DNA of 64,000 nucleotides from Macropodus opercularis (GCA_030770545.1 CM061100.1:11896501-11960500), one strand, 5' to 3'; counted from the first letter of the stretch, positions 36,170 to 48,027 are shown. Numbers and translations: made by a program. The notes: generated from the letters alone by a model not told the origin.

Positions 36170-36380
36170 GACGCCGCCATATTGGATGTTATCAACGCAC
36201 GTGTTTTTCCCAAGTACCGCTGTGCAATGTCGTCATGGTTACGCTGGAGTTTGGATCTGATTGGCTCAGAATATCAACTGCTAGATCGGCGGTTGATGAC
36301 GTCACGTAACGGTGGTGTCGGCTAAACAGACGAAACTGGTACCAGTCATATCGTTTCCACGAAGACAGAGAAATAGAGGT
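36170..36380 (+). promoter_or_regulatory. promoter-like segment with first-exon splice donor
   Basis: A CpG-containing stretch holds a YY1-type GCCGCCATATTGG (about 36173), an inverted CCAAT (ATTGG at 36260), a perfect CRE TGACGTCA (36297-36304), then GAAATAGAG/GTAAGAC, a good splice donor (GT at 36379). A related donor and intron start, AGGCACAG/GTAAGAGG followed by ACAGCTGAGAT, recurs at about 42607-42640. It could start a non-coding transcript or belong to a repeat family's 5' region. Confidence 0.4.
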
Positions 36381-37018
36381 AAGACAATTTATAGCTGAGA
36401 TAAAAATGTTTGTATATTATTTGTGCTATGCTTTCTGATCAGTTGAAAAATGTCTTGAACTGCTTATTGCGTGTATTGTGACGTTCTTTTTACTATTGTG
36501 ATTTGGTTACTATTGGTTTTTTATTTTGCCTGAAAAACTACTTATCATGTCAGTGTTTGCTATCGTTTTCCATGTTTTCTTTTTGACGTGCTCTATTAAA
36601 ACATTAGAGTGTTCACCTTATTGAAACGAAAACCGATCAAGTCAGGGGTCACACTAGAAAACTGTCATGGAGGATCATTCCTGTATTTGTCCACGAGGGG
36701 GCAGCGTCTGCCCTGTAGGCGGCCACTTGTAGCGTTTTTCCCAGCATGTCTGACTTTAGCATCAGCTCCTCAGCGCTGCTCTTAATCCATAAAACAACCA
36801 CAACAACAGTTGTAAACCAGGTCCAGTATCTGTGCTGCTGGAGGATGAACAGCTCCAACGACCCAAGCGGTTCTAATGTTCATGTGAGACCAGAACATGT
36901 GAGTTTAAACCTTGATTTGGGCATAGCTTTAAAACTTCTGTGTCTAATTACATGTATCTTTGTGTTAAACCTAGCTTTTATTTTGATTAATTTGATTTAT
37001 ATTGGTTTTATTTTTTAG

Positions 37019-37176
37019 TATAAAAGCGTGATGGACAGTCTGCTGACCGGCACCTGAGTCCAGACTGATGGTTACAGCCGACACCAGGGAAAAGTTCCAC
37101 CTGCTCCACAGAAACAGGACTGGATTCCCGCCTGACATCCGGGACAGGAGGCAGACAGCGGACGCTCCATTCAGAG
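37019..37176 (+). repeat. exon-like cassette, copy 1
   Basis: Preceded by a strong acceptor (TTTTATTTTTTAG ending at 37018) and followed by AGA/GTGAGT. The body (GATGGACAGTCTGCTGACC ... GACAGCGGACGCTCC) returns at 38105-38262 with the same flanking donor type. No open reading frame is shared, so it looks like a non-coding exon or repeat module. Confidence 0.5.
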
Positions 37177-38104
37177 TGAGTCCAGTGTTCTGAAGCAACT
37201 ATGTGTAGGTGAAGAATGTGTGTGTAGCTCTGTGAAATGGTTTAGTCACCTGACGCGTTCTGTAATTTCTTTAGTGGTCAGTGAAAGTTACATGTAGGAT
37301 ATTACGAATACTGAAGTCTTACCCTGTGTAAGTCATTCATGGGTTTAAAGAGAATCGACCACATGTGTAAGAAAAAGTTCAGCAACATTGTGGCCTATGT
37401 TTTAAAGCAGATTTTTTTTTTGCTTTCATCTCTGTGAGTTTGTGGTAAACCTAACTTGTATTTAGTTTTATTTGAGTTGATTTTATGTTTTAGAGCATTC
37501 ATACATCTAGGGATGTCCCACTTGAATAAAATGGGCGTATGACTGATATAATAACATCATAAGCTTTGCGATGACTCCTTCAGTGTCCCGTGTGCATTGC
37601 TGATAAGCACACTACAGGGTACGTTGCTCGGAACGAATGTGTCATACAAACTACCTGGCTGAAGAGAGTCACCCAAAGTTAGAGTATGTGTGATAAGGTC
37701 CAACCATACGATGAGATGGGAAGATCAGTGTGAGTGAAAACCCCTGTGTGAATGATAAGCCCATTGAAAGTTTAAGCACCGGCCCAAGTGAATCTACACA
37801 ACCACAGGGAACAAAATGGGGAAGTTAGAAGCTTTACCAGGTTGGTCTGTTGGCCAAATGGAACATGCGTTTAGACAGCAGGTAGCATGCGAGGGGTGGC
37901 TAAACCATTGTGTTACAATATATAAGAAGCTCTGGTGTTAACATCCATCAGAAGACAGTGGTTCGCTGTAGGATGTCTTCCTCATGCCAGCACGTACTAA
38001 ACATTGAGCTGGTTCACCACACCAACATGCTCCTCTAGTTTTCTCAGTATGTTCCAGCATTTGTCACAAGAAGAAGGTTTTTTCCACGACATCTTGGTGT
38101 CAGA
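37177..38104. other. non-coding stretch between cassettes
   Basis: No supported gene; scattered AT-rich sequence. Confidence 0.4.
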
Positions 38105-38262
38105 CGTTGGACGGACAGTCTGCCGACTGACGCCTGAGTCCAGACTGAGGGTTACAGCCGGCACAAGGGAAAAGTTCCTCTAAACAGAAAAAGGAGGACT
38201 GGATTCCCGCCTGATGTTCGGGACAGGAGGCGGACAGCGGATGCTCCGTTCACAGTAAGTAC
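38105..38262 (+). repeat. exon-like cassette, copy 2
   Basis: About 85 percent identical by eye to 37025-37176, again ending at a splice-donor-like CA/GTAAGT. It lies about 190 bases upstream of the LINE coding remnant, so it may be part of that element's 5' region. Confidence 0.5.
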
Positions 38263-38457
38263 AGTGTTATGAACCATCTTTTATATCACATACAAACTGC
38301 ATTTACATCACAGTATTGTCGTCTAAATGGTTTCAACTGTATAATTTGTCATGGTTTTATTTTTATTGTACTGTTATATTATTCTACTAGTCCTTAGAGT
38401 GATTAGATGTTAGATCTATGATTAGATGTTAGACACCCTAAACCGTGACGACCCAGA

Positions 38458-39021
38458 GTGGAGCCCAGGACGCAGAGTCGCAGTCTTACAGGCCTCTCTG
38501 CAGATTCTCTACAGCCGCCACCACCTCGTAACACTCCCATTGAGACTGTGTCTGCTCCCCGACCACCTAAATTATGTAAATCACAAATAAATAAAAGGGG
38601 AGTGATTCACAGGAATTTAATAAACATCAACACAGCTCCTCTTACAGAACAGAGTAACAATAAAAGAATTGAATGTGATCTATTAAATATCAGATCTCTC
38701 TCTTCTAAATCCCTGTTAATAGATGACTTGATCAGTGACCATCACATAGATTTATTTAGTCTCACTGAAACCTGGCTGCAGCAGGATGAGTACCTTCGTC
38801 TAAATGAGTCGACTCCAACAAGTCACATCAACCATCATATTCCTAGAGGCTCAGGTAGAGGTGGAGGAGTAGCAGCAATATATAACTCAGATTTATTAAT
38901 TACTCCTAGGCCTAAACTTAGCTCTAATTCTTTTGAGAGCCTCACTCAGACTGTAAAACCCAGAAACCATTTGTTTTCTGTGTCGTCTACCGTCCTCCTG
39001 GTCCACATTCAGAGTTCTTAA
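38458..39021 (+). pseudogene. L2 LINE endonuclease fragment
   Basis: Apurinic-type endonuclease that nicks target DNA for LINE insertion. The frame has the family motifs NIRSLSSKSLLIDDLI (N-terminal catalytic region), LFSLTETWL (the ETW motif) and GRGGGVAAIYNSDLL. It breaks near 38980 by frameshift; the conserved YRPPGP segment continues in another frame (about 38985-39045). The 187-codon frame starts inside upstream sequence, so the ATG is not reliable. Confidence 0.85.
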
Positions 39022-39049
39022 CTGAATTTTCAGAATTTTTATCTGACTT

Positions 39050-39950
39050 AGTTCTTAGCACAGACATCACATTTCATCATCTTTTGTCTCATTCCCTCAT
39101 AGCTATACAGAGGAGAGCAGTCATCTGAATGATGAACAGGTAGATTGTCTTGTTGATGATGCTGCAGCTTCACTGCGTACAATTTTAGACACTGTTGCTC
39201 CTCTGAAGAAGAAGCCAGTGAATCAGAGGAGGTTGGCTCCATGGTATAACTCAGATCCGTAGCCTTAAGCAGAGGACTCGGAAACTAGAAAGACAGTGGC
39301 GTTCCAACAAATTAGGGGAATCCTGTCTAGCATGGAAAGACAGTTTAATACTATATAAAAAGCACTTGGAGTTGCTAGAACCACATAACGTTAGCTTCCG
39401 GTTCTACTGTGAGGAACCTTAGTGTCATTTTTGACCAAGATCTCTCCTTTACATCATATATTAAAGAAATCTCTAGAACCGCCTTCTTCCACCTTAGGAA
39501 TATTGCTAAAATTAGAAACATCCTCTCACAGAGTGATGCTGAAAAGTGAATCCATGCATTTGTTACCTCTAGGCTGGACGACTGTAACTCCCTACTCACA
39601 GGATGACCCAGTAGCTCTTTAAAAAGCCTCCAGTTAATTCAAAATGCTGCAGCCAGAGTCTGACTGGACTTAGAAAGAGAGATCATATTTCTCCTAAATT
39701 CAAAATTCTTCTCCTCACTTACAAAGCTCTTCATAATAAAGCTCCATCTTATCTCAAAGGCCTCATGGCTCCTTATGCTCCCTTCAGAACGCTTTGTTCT
39801 CAGAGCGCTGGTCTACTTGTGGTTCCTAGAGTTTCTAAATGTAGAATGGGAGGCAGAGCCTTTAGCTACCGAGCTCCTCTCAGACACCCTCTCTAGTTTT
39901 AAAACTAGGCTTAAAACCTTTCTTTTTGACAAAGCGTATGGTTAGAGATG
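39050..39950 (+). pseudogene. L2 LINE reverse transcriptase remnants
   Basis: Two remnants follow the endonuclease. At 39050-39370 there are traces of the EN-RT linker (APWYNSDP, KLERQWRSNKLG) in shifting frames. At 39413-39950 lies the RT C-terminal region: a frame from 39421 reads VIFDQDLSFTSYIKEISRT and continues through SRLDDCNSLLTG with several stops, then FKILLLTYKALHNKAPSYL and MGGRAFSYRAPL. The palm domain with the catalytic aspartates is absent between the two, a deletion of probably more than 1 kb. Confidence 0.8.
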
Positions 39951-40480
39951 GTTCTGGTCACTTGGAATCATCTCTTAGTTAAGCTGCTATAGACTTAGAT
40001 GCTGGGGACCTCCTTCATTCACTGAGCTCCTCTACCTTTCCAATTCCTGTATCCACTAACATGCCTCCATGTCTACATGTGACTAACTCTATTCTCATCT
40101 CCAGGTATCGTCAGACTCAGAGCCGTGTGTCTCCAGTGTTCAGTTGCTGGTCCAACCATCCTGCCTGTGTTCTGTTGCTGCTTGTTTTGTTGTTGTTGTG
40201 TTCTTTTCTCTCTTCTCTATCCCCTCACCCCAACCGGTCAAGGCAGATGGCCGCCCACACTGAGCCTGGGTCTGCTGGAGGTTTCTTCCTCTCTATAGAG
40301 GGAGTTTTTCCTCTCCGCTGTTGCTATTAAAATGTACAATTTATTGATTGGCTACAATTAAAAGCTTGCTCTATGTGGGATTTGTTGGGTCTAGTTGTGT
40401 AAGGTCTTAAAGTGCCTTGAGATAACTGATGTTGTGAATTTGCGCTATATAAATAAAGTTGAATTGAATTGAATTGAATC

Positions 40481-41699
40481 TATTTTTATTTCATTTTTTA
40501 TGGTCTTTCCTCTACACGATCCTGGATGAGGATCCTCTGTGTCCAGATCACTCTAGTGCCTGGACAGTTACTGCAGCTTGAACCTGAGAGCAGATAGCTG
40601 AGAGGCACATAGACAAAAGTGCAACACATATATTGCAGCTGTGGTTTGAGGTGGACTCAAAGCAATGGGGGTATGAATGCACAGATTAAGCATCAATCCG
40701 ACTCCACACCCTCCTCTCATATTAACAAAGCTTGTGGGAGAAAGTTATGAACGTTAGAGAGGTGGTTGGTGTGATGACGTCCACTGCTGCGGTGCCTAGA
40801 GAGAGGGAACCCAAGTTGTTAGGGTGAGCTCCAGGTTTACTCCAAAAACACCACATTCAGTCTGGAACAGCTGAACTTGTCACCAATAACAAGCAGCTCC
40901 TCCTCGCTTGGGTTTAAGATTACATCATTGAGCTAAAATGGGAAATTATTATTACATTATATAACAACAACATCAACAAGAAACATCAGACATTTCTCAC
41001 GATCAGTCTGTCGAACCGTGTTTCAGTCAGTCGGGTCTTTATGTCATGAGCTCAGGTTTTATTGTGCACGTGAGCTGGGAGGGAGACCTCCTGCTCAGAA
41101 TGTACTGCAGTGTGGCTACTCGTCCTGCTGAAGGAATCAGCAGTGTCGCTTAGGGGGCCCCCTCCTCCATGATGGTAGACTCTGGTTCCATGTTTTTTCC
41201 TGCAGAAAACACTTGAGTGTAAATTAATGATCTGATTTTCATGGGATCTCTTATCAATTAGTTACCATTACTCACACAAGCAAAGCTTCATGCAATGTTA
41301 AATCTGCGCGCGCACACACACAAAGTCTGTCACACACACTTCCATAGCGCTACCTTACAATTGTGTTTTATTGTAACTTCCTGATCTCATATGGTATCTG
41401 CCCACTAGACAACATTTTTTTCCAGGCTTCTCGCAGTCACGGTCACTATTTTACGTTTTTCAATCATTCTATGTAATACTGTTATCGTTAACACAACCAC
41501 TCTGCCACCTCTGCCACTCAATTAACTTCAATTAAACTCACTGCTCTTAATGGTAACCAAGGACAATCCCTCCTCACTGTAGAGGCCTGTTCATAGGTTA
41601 AAGGTAACAGGCTGGGAAATTAACTTTAACCAGCATTGGAACCATAGAGTAACATGCTATGAGCTACACACACATTGCCACACTCCTCCTTTAGGCCCG
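40481..41699. other. non-coding stretch
   Basis: No supported gene. A short GC/CA dinucleotide run occurs at 41308-41321. Confidence 0.4.
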
Positions 41700-42115
41700 T
41701 TCATGCTGTCTGTTTAACAAGAAACACTAGTGACGTGTTCTCATAGTCTGGTAGAGCCAAAGCAGGAGCCTGCTGCAACAACACTCTAATGGTTTCAAAT
41801 GACATGTGACCCTCTGGGGTCCACACGAGTTTTCCCCATAACTTTCCAGCTCCCTCAACTTTTATCATCTCTCTCAGGGGTTGCACAATTGTTCAATACC
41901 CATCTATCCAATCTACTCTGCAGCCTGTCACCCCTAAGAAAGTCAGCATTTCGCGGACTGTGGTTGGTTTGGTCACAGCTTCCAATTGAGAAGGAGCATT
42001 GAGCATGTTCCCTGTGTGATCAACCTCCTCAGATACTCCACTTGGTCTGTACAATACTGAAGCTTATTCAGAGATGCTTTATGACATCTGAAAGTAAAAT
42101 GCATAATGATGAGCA
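41700..42115 (-). pseudogene. pol: antisense ERV RT thumb/connection fragment
   Basis: On the minus strand one frame reads CHKASLNKLQYCTDQVEYLRRLIT, the start of the RT thumb. Another reads TVREMLTFLGVTGC and, after a stop, PLREMI ... LVWTPEGHMSFETI ... APALALPDYE, the connection between RT and RNase H of class I ERVs. It is an isolated fragment without LTRs. Confidence 0.8.
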
Positions 42116-42173
42116 AAGTCCTATTGGAGAATTGATGATGATGGTGTTCTATTTGGATCACATCTGATAAAGG

Positions 42174-42191
42174 GTGTGTGTGTGTGTGTGT
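42174..42191. repeat. (GT)n microsatellite
   Basis: Nine GT units. Confidence 0.95.
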
Positions 42192-43224
42192 TTTAGAGCT
42201 TGAGAGCCCAGACGGTGATCAGACGTCAAGCCCACTTTCATGCATTTTGTTTGCCAACAGAACATCCAAGAGAACGGGCTTTGAAACGGGAGGTTGGACA
42301 CTTTTCTTTTGCAGGAAGACGAGACACGAACCATCGGCACAGAGCTGGGATTCCCCCCCCCTCCTTCTGTTGGCTCCTTTATCGTCCTTTATATCCAGTT
42401 ATGACGATGTCGACCACAGAAACTAGGGGGCGACGTGCCTGAGCACCGCACAAGGGTTAAACCTGTGTCTAAACCGTGTCTAAACCTGTAGACACGGTCC
42501 ATCAGCGAATCATGTTGAAAGGCTGCACTCTGACCCTGGTGACATCACATGAAACTCTGTCGCCTGGTAACAACATCAGTCAACACAACCAGTCAACAGT
42601 GGACAGAGGCACAGGTAAGAGGTTTTACAGCTGAGATCAAATGTTCATTTTTATATTGTAGTTACTATTTATTGGGATTAGATGAACTAAAGACATTCAT
42701 CGACTTTATCTGCATTCTCATTTCATGTCAGTCAGTTTTCGGTTACGTTAGTTTCGGTGTAAACAACGTCAGACTGAGAGGAGCAGGAAAATGAAGAAGC
42801 TCAGTTCGCTTCCCTCAACACAGTTTCTGAGTTAAATGGACTTTTTCTGTTTCCCGACTTGCTTGTTCAGTAAATGAACAGCTGGGGTTGATTTGTAAAA
42901 GTCACATGATGTGAAAAGTTGATGTTTGTGCTACTTGACTGACACCAGCTTGTGTTGCATTCAGGGTCACGCTAAACGCATGATTATGTCGATGAGGAGT
43001 GAATTCAGTTAGATGTGGATGTACAGCAGTAAAAAGTCAGGGATCAGAGGATGAACTGAATCAAACCTCAGAATAACATTAGAAGTTTCACTGACACACA
43101 TTCAATGAAACTGCTTTGACTGTAGCTGAACTGCTTTTACCTTCAACTGCAGACGTTTGACATGTCTAACGCTTTCATTCTAGTTGTGCTCAGAGACAGA
43201 TCCCTCCAGCGTGTCCTGGGTCTC
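42192..43224. other. non-coding stretch with leader-like segment
   Basis: Contains the second copy of the splice-donor segment seen at 36360-36410 (CAG/GTAAGAGG at about 42615). A polypyrimidine acceptor-like sequence lies near 43135-43152 (CCTTCAACTGCAG). No protein gene is supported. Confidence 0.4.
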
Positions 43225-43380
43225 CTCAGGACCTCTTCACTAAGCTCAACCCCTACCGGTCGAGGCAGACGACCGCCCACCCTGAGTCTGGTTCTGCTGG
43301 AGGTTTCTTCCCAAAGGGGGAGTTTTTCCTCCCCACTGTGGCCTAGTGCTTGCTCAGGGACGGGTTGCTGCACTATAACA
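43225..43380 (+). repeat. L2 LINE 3'-UTR fragment
   Basis: CCTACCGGTCGAGGCAGACG ... GGAGGTTTCTTCC ... GGGAGTTTTTCCTCCCCACTG matches the L2 3' UTR at 40230-40325 in order and spacing, about 80 percent by eye. Confidence 0.8.
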
Positions 43381-44288
43381 GGTGCACACAACAGCGCAGA
43401 CACATTGTCTGAACAGTGATCAATTCCAATAAAGAGCAAAGAAACCATCCTGGTGTTTCTTTTGTATGTGAACCTCATCCTCACATGTGCAGACTGGAGT
43501 ATTTTCCTGATTCGTATCATATATGTTCAAATGCTTCACTTATCTCTTTAATCAAATCATCTTTAATTCACTTTTATTTCATGTATAAGTTTGTTTTTAT
43601 AGGTTAGATATTGATTCACAGGTACAATGGTGCAATGGGCTTCATTTATTATGGTGATCTGAGTTTTACTAATACTACCACAACAACTACTACGAAACAA
43701 AAGGGTTTCTGTCGTCGGACACAAAATTGTGTTTGGTTTCGTATTAATGATGCAGAAATGAGCGAATCGCGGCAGAAAACATATGTTTGTGTTTTGCTTT
43801 GGACCCGACAAACTAAAAGTGGCGTCCGTGTGGTTCTATCTCAGCTGAGGTCAGACGTGGTCGACTGGTTCAGACGTGAATGGAAAACCAAATACACAGA
43901 GAACCAGAAACAGCGTTTGACGAATTAAAAGAATGAGGCTGAATAGTGGAAAAGGTGGAAAAACGCTAAATGATATTATTTATGAGAACCTTCTATATGT
44001 AAAGCTAAGCTGAAAGTACAGTCGATGCACAGAGGATGAAGTTACCAGCACTTTACTAAGAGTTGTCTGAACGTCAAATGAAGCTCAATGCCCCAAAATG
44101 TCAAAGCGTGGAAAACTATCGATGCTGGAGGGTAGAAGTTGGCATTTGTGCCTAATGTTGACGTTTCAGTCAACTGATCGTTTACCACCGTTTGTCTGTC
44201 ACACAACTGTTGGTGCTTCTCACTGCTGGAACAGCAGCTGATGATCATGTAGTGGAAAACATTAGTATATGTTAGTGGGTTTAGGATA
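43381..44288. other. non-coding stretch
   Basis: The 105-codon frame at 43611-43928 shows no recognisable domain. Nothing else is supported up to the ERV-B LTR. Confidence 0.4.
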
Positions 44289-44757
44289 CAGTTAGAGTAG
44301 AATAGATATTGTTTAGGCCTTGTTCATTTCCAGGGAATATGATTGTACAGGACGCTTGCTGGCCTTCGGTGGCTCCGAGGATATCTGGCTGGTAGAGCAG
44401 AACAATTTGGGCAAAACATTCTGACCTGGTAACCAAAACAATGGAGTCAAAACAAGTGGCTGTAATCACAAATGTTTGCATTTGGGCTGATGCAAACTAA
44501 GGGATTAAAACATGCTCCCGAGGAATCTCGGGAAGAGAGTTCTTTGCCTGCCGTAGAGACAACTTGTTTTTCTGTGGTCAGGCCTGGGGCTCCCCGCGCG
44601 CTAGCAAGCATCCTTCCTGCAGGAAGAAGGTGACTCCGCATATCTGCCTTTGCATCCTTTCATCTCAGCACTGAGAATAAATCTACAATTGATTGGCTGA
44701 AACCTAATGCTGCCTCGACTTGAGTTCTTCTGAGTTGGGACATTTCTAACAACTACA
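44289..44757 (+). repeat. ERV-B copy 1 5' LTR
   Basis: Shares GAGTAGAATAGATATTGTTTAG through GAGTTGGGACATTTCTAAC with the LTRs at 51548 and 62968. It holds a polyadenylation signal (GAGAATAAATC, about 44672). It ends ...AACTACA at 44757, just before the PBS-like sequence. The left edge is uncertain by a few bases. Confidence 0.9.
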
Positions 44758-44761
44758 AAGA

Positions 44762-44780
44762 TGGCGTCACGAACTTGGGA
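44762..44780 (+). other. ERV-B primer binding site-like sequence
   Basis: TGGCGTCACGAACTTGGGA starts four bases after the LTR, the right place for a PBS. It is closest by eye to the tRNA-Lys complement but does not match well, so the primer tRNA is left open. Confidence 0.45.
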
Positions 44781-46542
44781 AACAAGGAAGCCAAATTAAG
44801 AAGAACACTGATACCTGGAGGCTGATGGAAAATTGAGGACAACATTCATCCGGCTGGTGCCTGGACGCAGACGACGTCACGTGTGGCCACAGGTAAAAAA
44901 TTGCGTTTTGCTTTAAGTTGACGTACTCTGTGTCTGGGATCAGATGGGAATGTTGGTAAGACTGACTGACAAAGTCATATAATTTGCCTAAACAGTTAAA
45001 TTCTAATTTGGCGGCCTTAAGAAAAGAATTTTGTTGTGGGGGGAAACCCTGTATGTTGTGGTGGATGTAAAGGCGAGATATCGGGTCACTTGTACTAACA
45101 TTGCTGTAAATAACTAACCAGCTTCATGTGTTTCATGTGTGTTTTTTCTATGATTATAAAAATGATACAGCCTATTGACATCTAAAAGTTGAATATTGTA
45201 ACGGACGCAGTTTGGCTCTGGGAAAATTGTGGGCGTTTGAGTCTGGGATTAGAGAAAATTATTGTTTAAGACGCTGTATAAGTACAAAGGGCTGACTTGC
45301 TCGGGCTCTGCATGGTTTGGAACGAGCGCCTCCTCAACACGGATTGGAAATGGCAGATTATTTTGTTTAAGGTTGAGAAATTAGCACAGGAGTTTTGCAG
45401 AGGCAGCAGTCCGTTTGTGCGCTCACAGTGGGTTTTGGTTCCAGAAATTTTAATGTGCGATCAATTAGAGACGAATAATTGTACTGGTACGCTGTGAGTT
45501 TGTTTGTTTTTTGGTAACGTGGGGAAATTACATCAGCCTGGGCCAGATCAACCCAGGTGTAATTTTCACCATGGAGAGTGAGGCCTGAGAGTTTAGATAA
45601 ATCCCGGTGAAAAGCTTTTCTGTAGATAAACGAGTCTAGACTGAAATGTGTTGAATATTCATGTATGCGGTGTAATTGATAGAAGCTTTGTATATGCGTG
45701 TGCTGAGGTTTGTTATGCAATGATTTGTGTTTAGAAGTTGTTGTGATTGTGTGTTTTTCTGCACAGAGGGTTCTGTGCTGTGGTTTATATGCTGAGGTCT
45801 GAGCTGAGACTGTGGGGTTGATAATTTCACAGGAGAAGAGTCTGTCTCTTCTGTCTCTCTGTCTTCTGGCAATTGTGAGTGTGTGTAAGGATAAAAATAG
45901 ACCGAAGGGCATGTGTGGATGCAGGTAAAAGGAGAAGTGAATTGTTTTGGGTTTGCGTTTTCTTGCTTTTATCGAGGAGACGTGGACAAAGGATTCTGCT
46001 CAGTCGTGAGAACTGCAGTTTTGATTTTGATCATAATAGACTTATGTTGAGAGCGTTAGTCTTGAGGTGATCGTAGCTGTTTGTGAGACTTCTTCATTGT
46101 TCAGTGACAGTTGAGACCGCGCCCCTTGTTGGAGAGGGGGGATCTATGACAATAAGGTTCGAGATTGGCTGTGAGTTCGAGACTGCGCTTCACCTGGTAG
46201 TCAAGGGTACTACACAAGAAGACAGCCCCCTCCCCGGAGGTTTACAAACTGAGGCTGCAGGTGACCTTGGAGGAGAACTCAGAGCTCCGCTGTGACTCTT
46301 ATCTGTGTGTATGAGAGTAGGGACAGCAATTTTCACATGATTGAAACAGAGAAACTCTTAAATTTGTCACAAAAACCGCTGAGGTACTTAAATTTAGATA
46401 GTTTTGAGGCTGAGTGGTTTCCAAATTAAATACTCCATAGTCATTTGAATTTGGATAATATACTGTAGATTTGTGTGCACTACCGACACATCAATTCAGT
46501 TGCATACATAAGAGACATATCCACGTAGATACATCACACATA
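44781..46542 (+). other. ERV-B long 5' leader
   Basis: About 1.76 kb between PBS and gag without a supported gene. CCACAG/GTAAAA at 44893 is a possible splice donor. Several scattered short frames on both strands lack any retroviral motif. A leader this long is unusual and may carry packaging or IRES-like structure, which the sequence alone cannot show. Confidence 0.55.
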
Positions 46543-47334
46543 ATGGAATCTGCAAATAAGAACATGTCTCCCATCGAGGTGGTAGGAAAAAAGAATCTGC
46601 TTTTGAGAATCAGCTCGGCCATTGTCTGGCTTCTGAAAGACGAAATTCTGAGATACTCAAAGAAATGGGATGAATGCACAGGTAAATCAACTTCACGTTG
46701 GCCATTGGAGGGAGCGTTTGACCGGAGAGGGTGTGTTGAGATGGAAGTTTTAATAAAAAATTACCAAATTAAAGACAAATCTACAAAGCGTGAGCATAAG
46801 CGTGAGCGTGAGACTGCAGTGTTGCACTTGTTTACAGAACATGCCAAAATGTTGAGGGAAAGAACTGTACAGGATGTGAAGAAACAGCTAGAGGAGAAGG
46901 ATAAAGTGGGGGCAAAGAATGTGGGGGAGCTCCATCCTCAGGTAACACAGATGCCTGTTAGAGAACTTAAAATTCTAAGTGACTACATGATTAAGTCAGG
47001 GAAAGAAAAATGTCTTTATCCAATTGTAGAGCTGGAGAAAGCAAGCAGGTCAGAGGAAGAGGAGATAGACGAGGTGGCAGATTTACCTGAGACAGTCTTG
47101 AAGGCAGTTAAGGTGCCAGATAGGAATCCTAGGCGTGTCAGTAGATTACATGATAACGTAGTGAGAATTTTGCAGGAGGCTGAGGATGGAAGGAGATGCA
47201 GTGGGTTGGGGATGCAGAGGTGTGATGTGAGAGAGGCTGGTTCAGATGGGTCTGAGGAGAGTGCTGAGAAAGAGTCTCGACACCCAGGGACGGACACGGT
47301 GGTGCAAAGCCTAAATTCCCTCAGTCAATATTGA
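46543..47334 (+). pseudogene. gag: ERV-B gag N-terminal part
   Basis: Matrix-type gag. I chose the ATG at 46543 over the upstream part of the frame because it has a good Kozak context (A at -3, G at +4) and gives a matrix-like start (MESANKNMSPIEVVG). It lacks an N-myristoylation glycine. The product is strongly charged, with a Lys/Arg/Glu-rich helix (about residues 75-120) and an acidic region with EEEEIDEVADLPE. The frame ends at 47334. Nucleocapsid follows in another frame within a few bases, and no major homology region is seen, so capsid appears deleted. Confidence 0.75.
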
Positions 47335-47768
47335 AAAAGAGGGAGAACAAGGCTGCAGCCAGAAAGGAGCTTGCACCTGCGTTTGACATTGGGAGCGAGG
47401 TGCTGGAGGAGCGTAGGAAAATGGATGGAATTATCATCACAGTTCACGCTCCCATCACAGCTCCAGCTCCCATTATGTTTCCAATTACATCGGCAGCTGC
47501 GGATACACCCCAGGTGATATACATTCACCCAGGAGGGTGGCAGGGAGGCCCTCCACGCAGGAGAGGGGGATGTTCCGCTGGCAGAGGCAGAGGAGCTGCT
47601 GGTAGATGGGGGAGAAGAGTGCGATGCCACTACTGTGGGAGAGAAGGACATATAAGGAACCAGTGTTTCAGGTGGATGCAGGACTGTGGACTTGATCCAA
47701 CTGGACAGGCAATGCCCAGGCAGAGGGGGCCAACCAATCCACGACAGGGTCCTCCAGCCGCTTACTAG
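47331..47768 (+). pseudogene. gag: ERV-B gag nucleocapsid part
   Basis: Open 145-codon frame in a different phase from the N-terminal gag. It has Ala/Pro-rich linker sequence, a Gly/Arg-rich tract (about 47535-47610) and one zinc knuckle CHYCGREGHIRNQC (C-x2-C-x4-H-x4-C) at about 47622-47663, then a basic, Pro/Gln-rich tail. Nucleic-acid-binding domain for genome packaging. Protease should follow but only about 30 codons separate the knuckle region's stop from the 2H-like domain, so protease is missing. Confidence 0.82.
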
Positions 47769-47791
47769 GGGGGCCCTGAGGCTGTGCCATT

Positions 47792-48027
47792 TTGTGCACC
47801 TCAGATGGAGTGATTGTGGACACTGCACAGTGCCAAATGACTGTGAGAAAAGAGGAGGAGATGGTTTATTGGCTTTGGGACTTAAACGAAACATTCATGG
47901 ACTCTGCTGAGATGTGGGTGGACTTTATCAAAGCCATTATGTCAGAAGCATCACAGCCTGCTTGTCCTCCTCACTGCACTCTCCAGTATTTTGAAAATGA
48001 GTCTGACGCTCAGCCAGATGTTTGGTA
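47792..48027 (+). pseudogene. ERV-B 2H-like domain, first motif
   Basis: A 78-codon frame carries VYWLWDLN, aligned with YFWSLDF of ERV-A, and PPHCTLQYF (His codon at 47972), the first H-x-T-h motif. The frame breaks at TAA 48026; the second half continues in the next frame from 48022. Protease is absent upstream, so the reading frame here is a relic. Assignment to a 2H fold rests on motif spacing and on the equivalent position in ERV-A. Confidence 0.6.

Larger units (their letters stand above)
38430..40480 (+). mobile_element. L2-type LINE, degenerate, with GAATT tail
   Basis: Holds an endonuclease fragment, a broken RT C-terminal region and a 3' UTR ending AAAGTGCCTTGAGATAACT ... GCGCTATATAAATAAAG followed by four GAATT units, the characteristic end of fish L2-type LINEs. 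The central RT with the catalytic motif is deleted. The 5' limit is uncertain. Confidence 0.85.

Noticed and set aside
42178..42442. Overlapping 80-codon frames after the GT run
   Set aside because: Two frames open at once over a repeat and a C-run; no motif and no conservation visible.
43611..43928. 105-codon frame
   Set aside because: Low-complexity Thr run and no recognisable domain.
44762..44780. Firm assignment of the ERV-B primer to tRNA-Lys
   Set aside because: Only the first five bases and a GAAC segment agree; too many mismatches.
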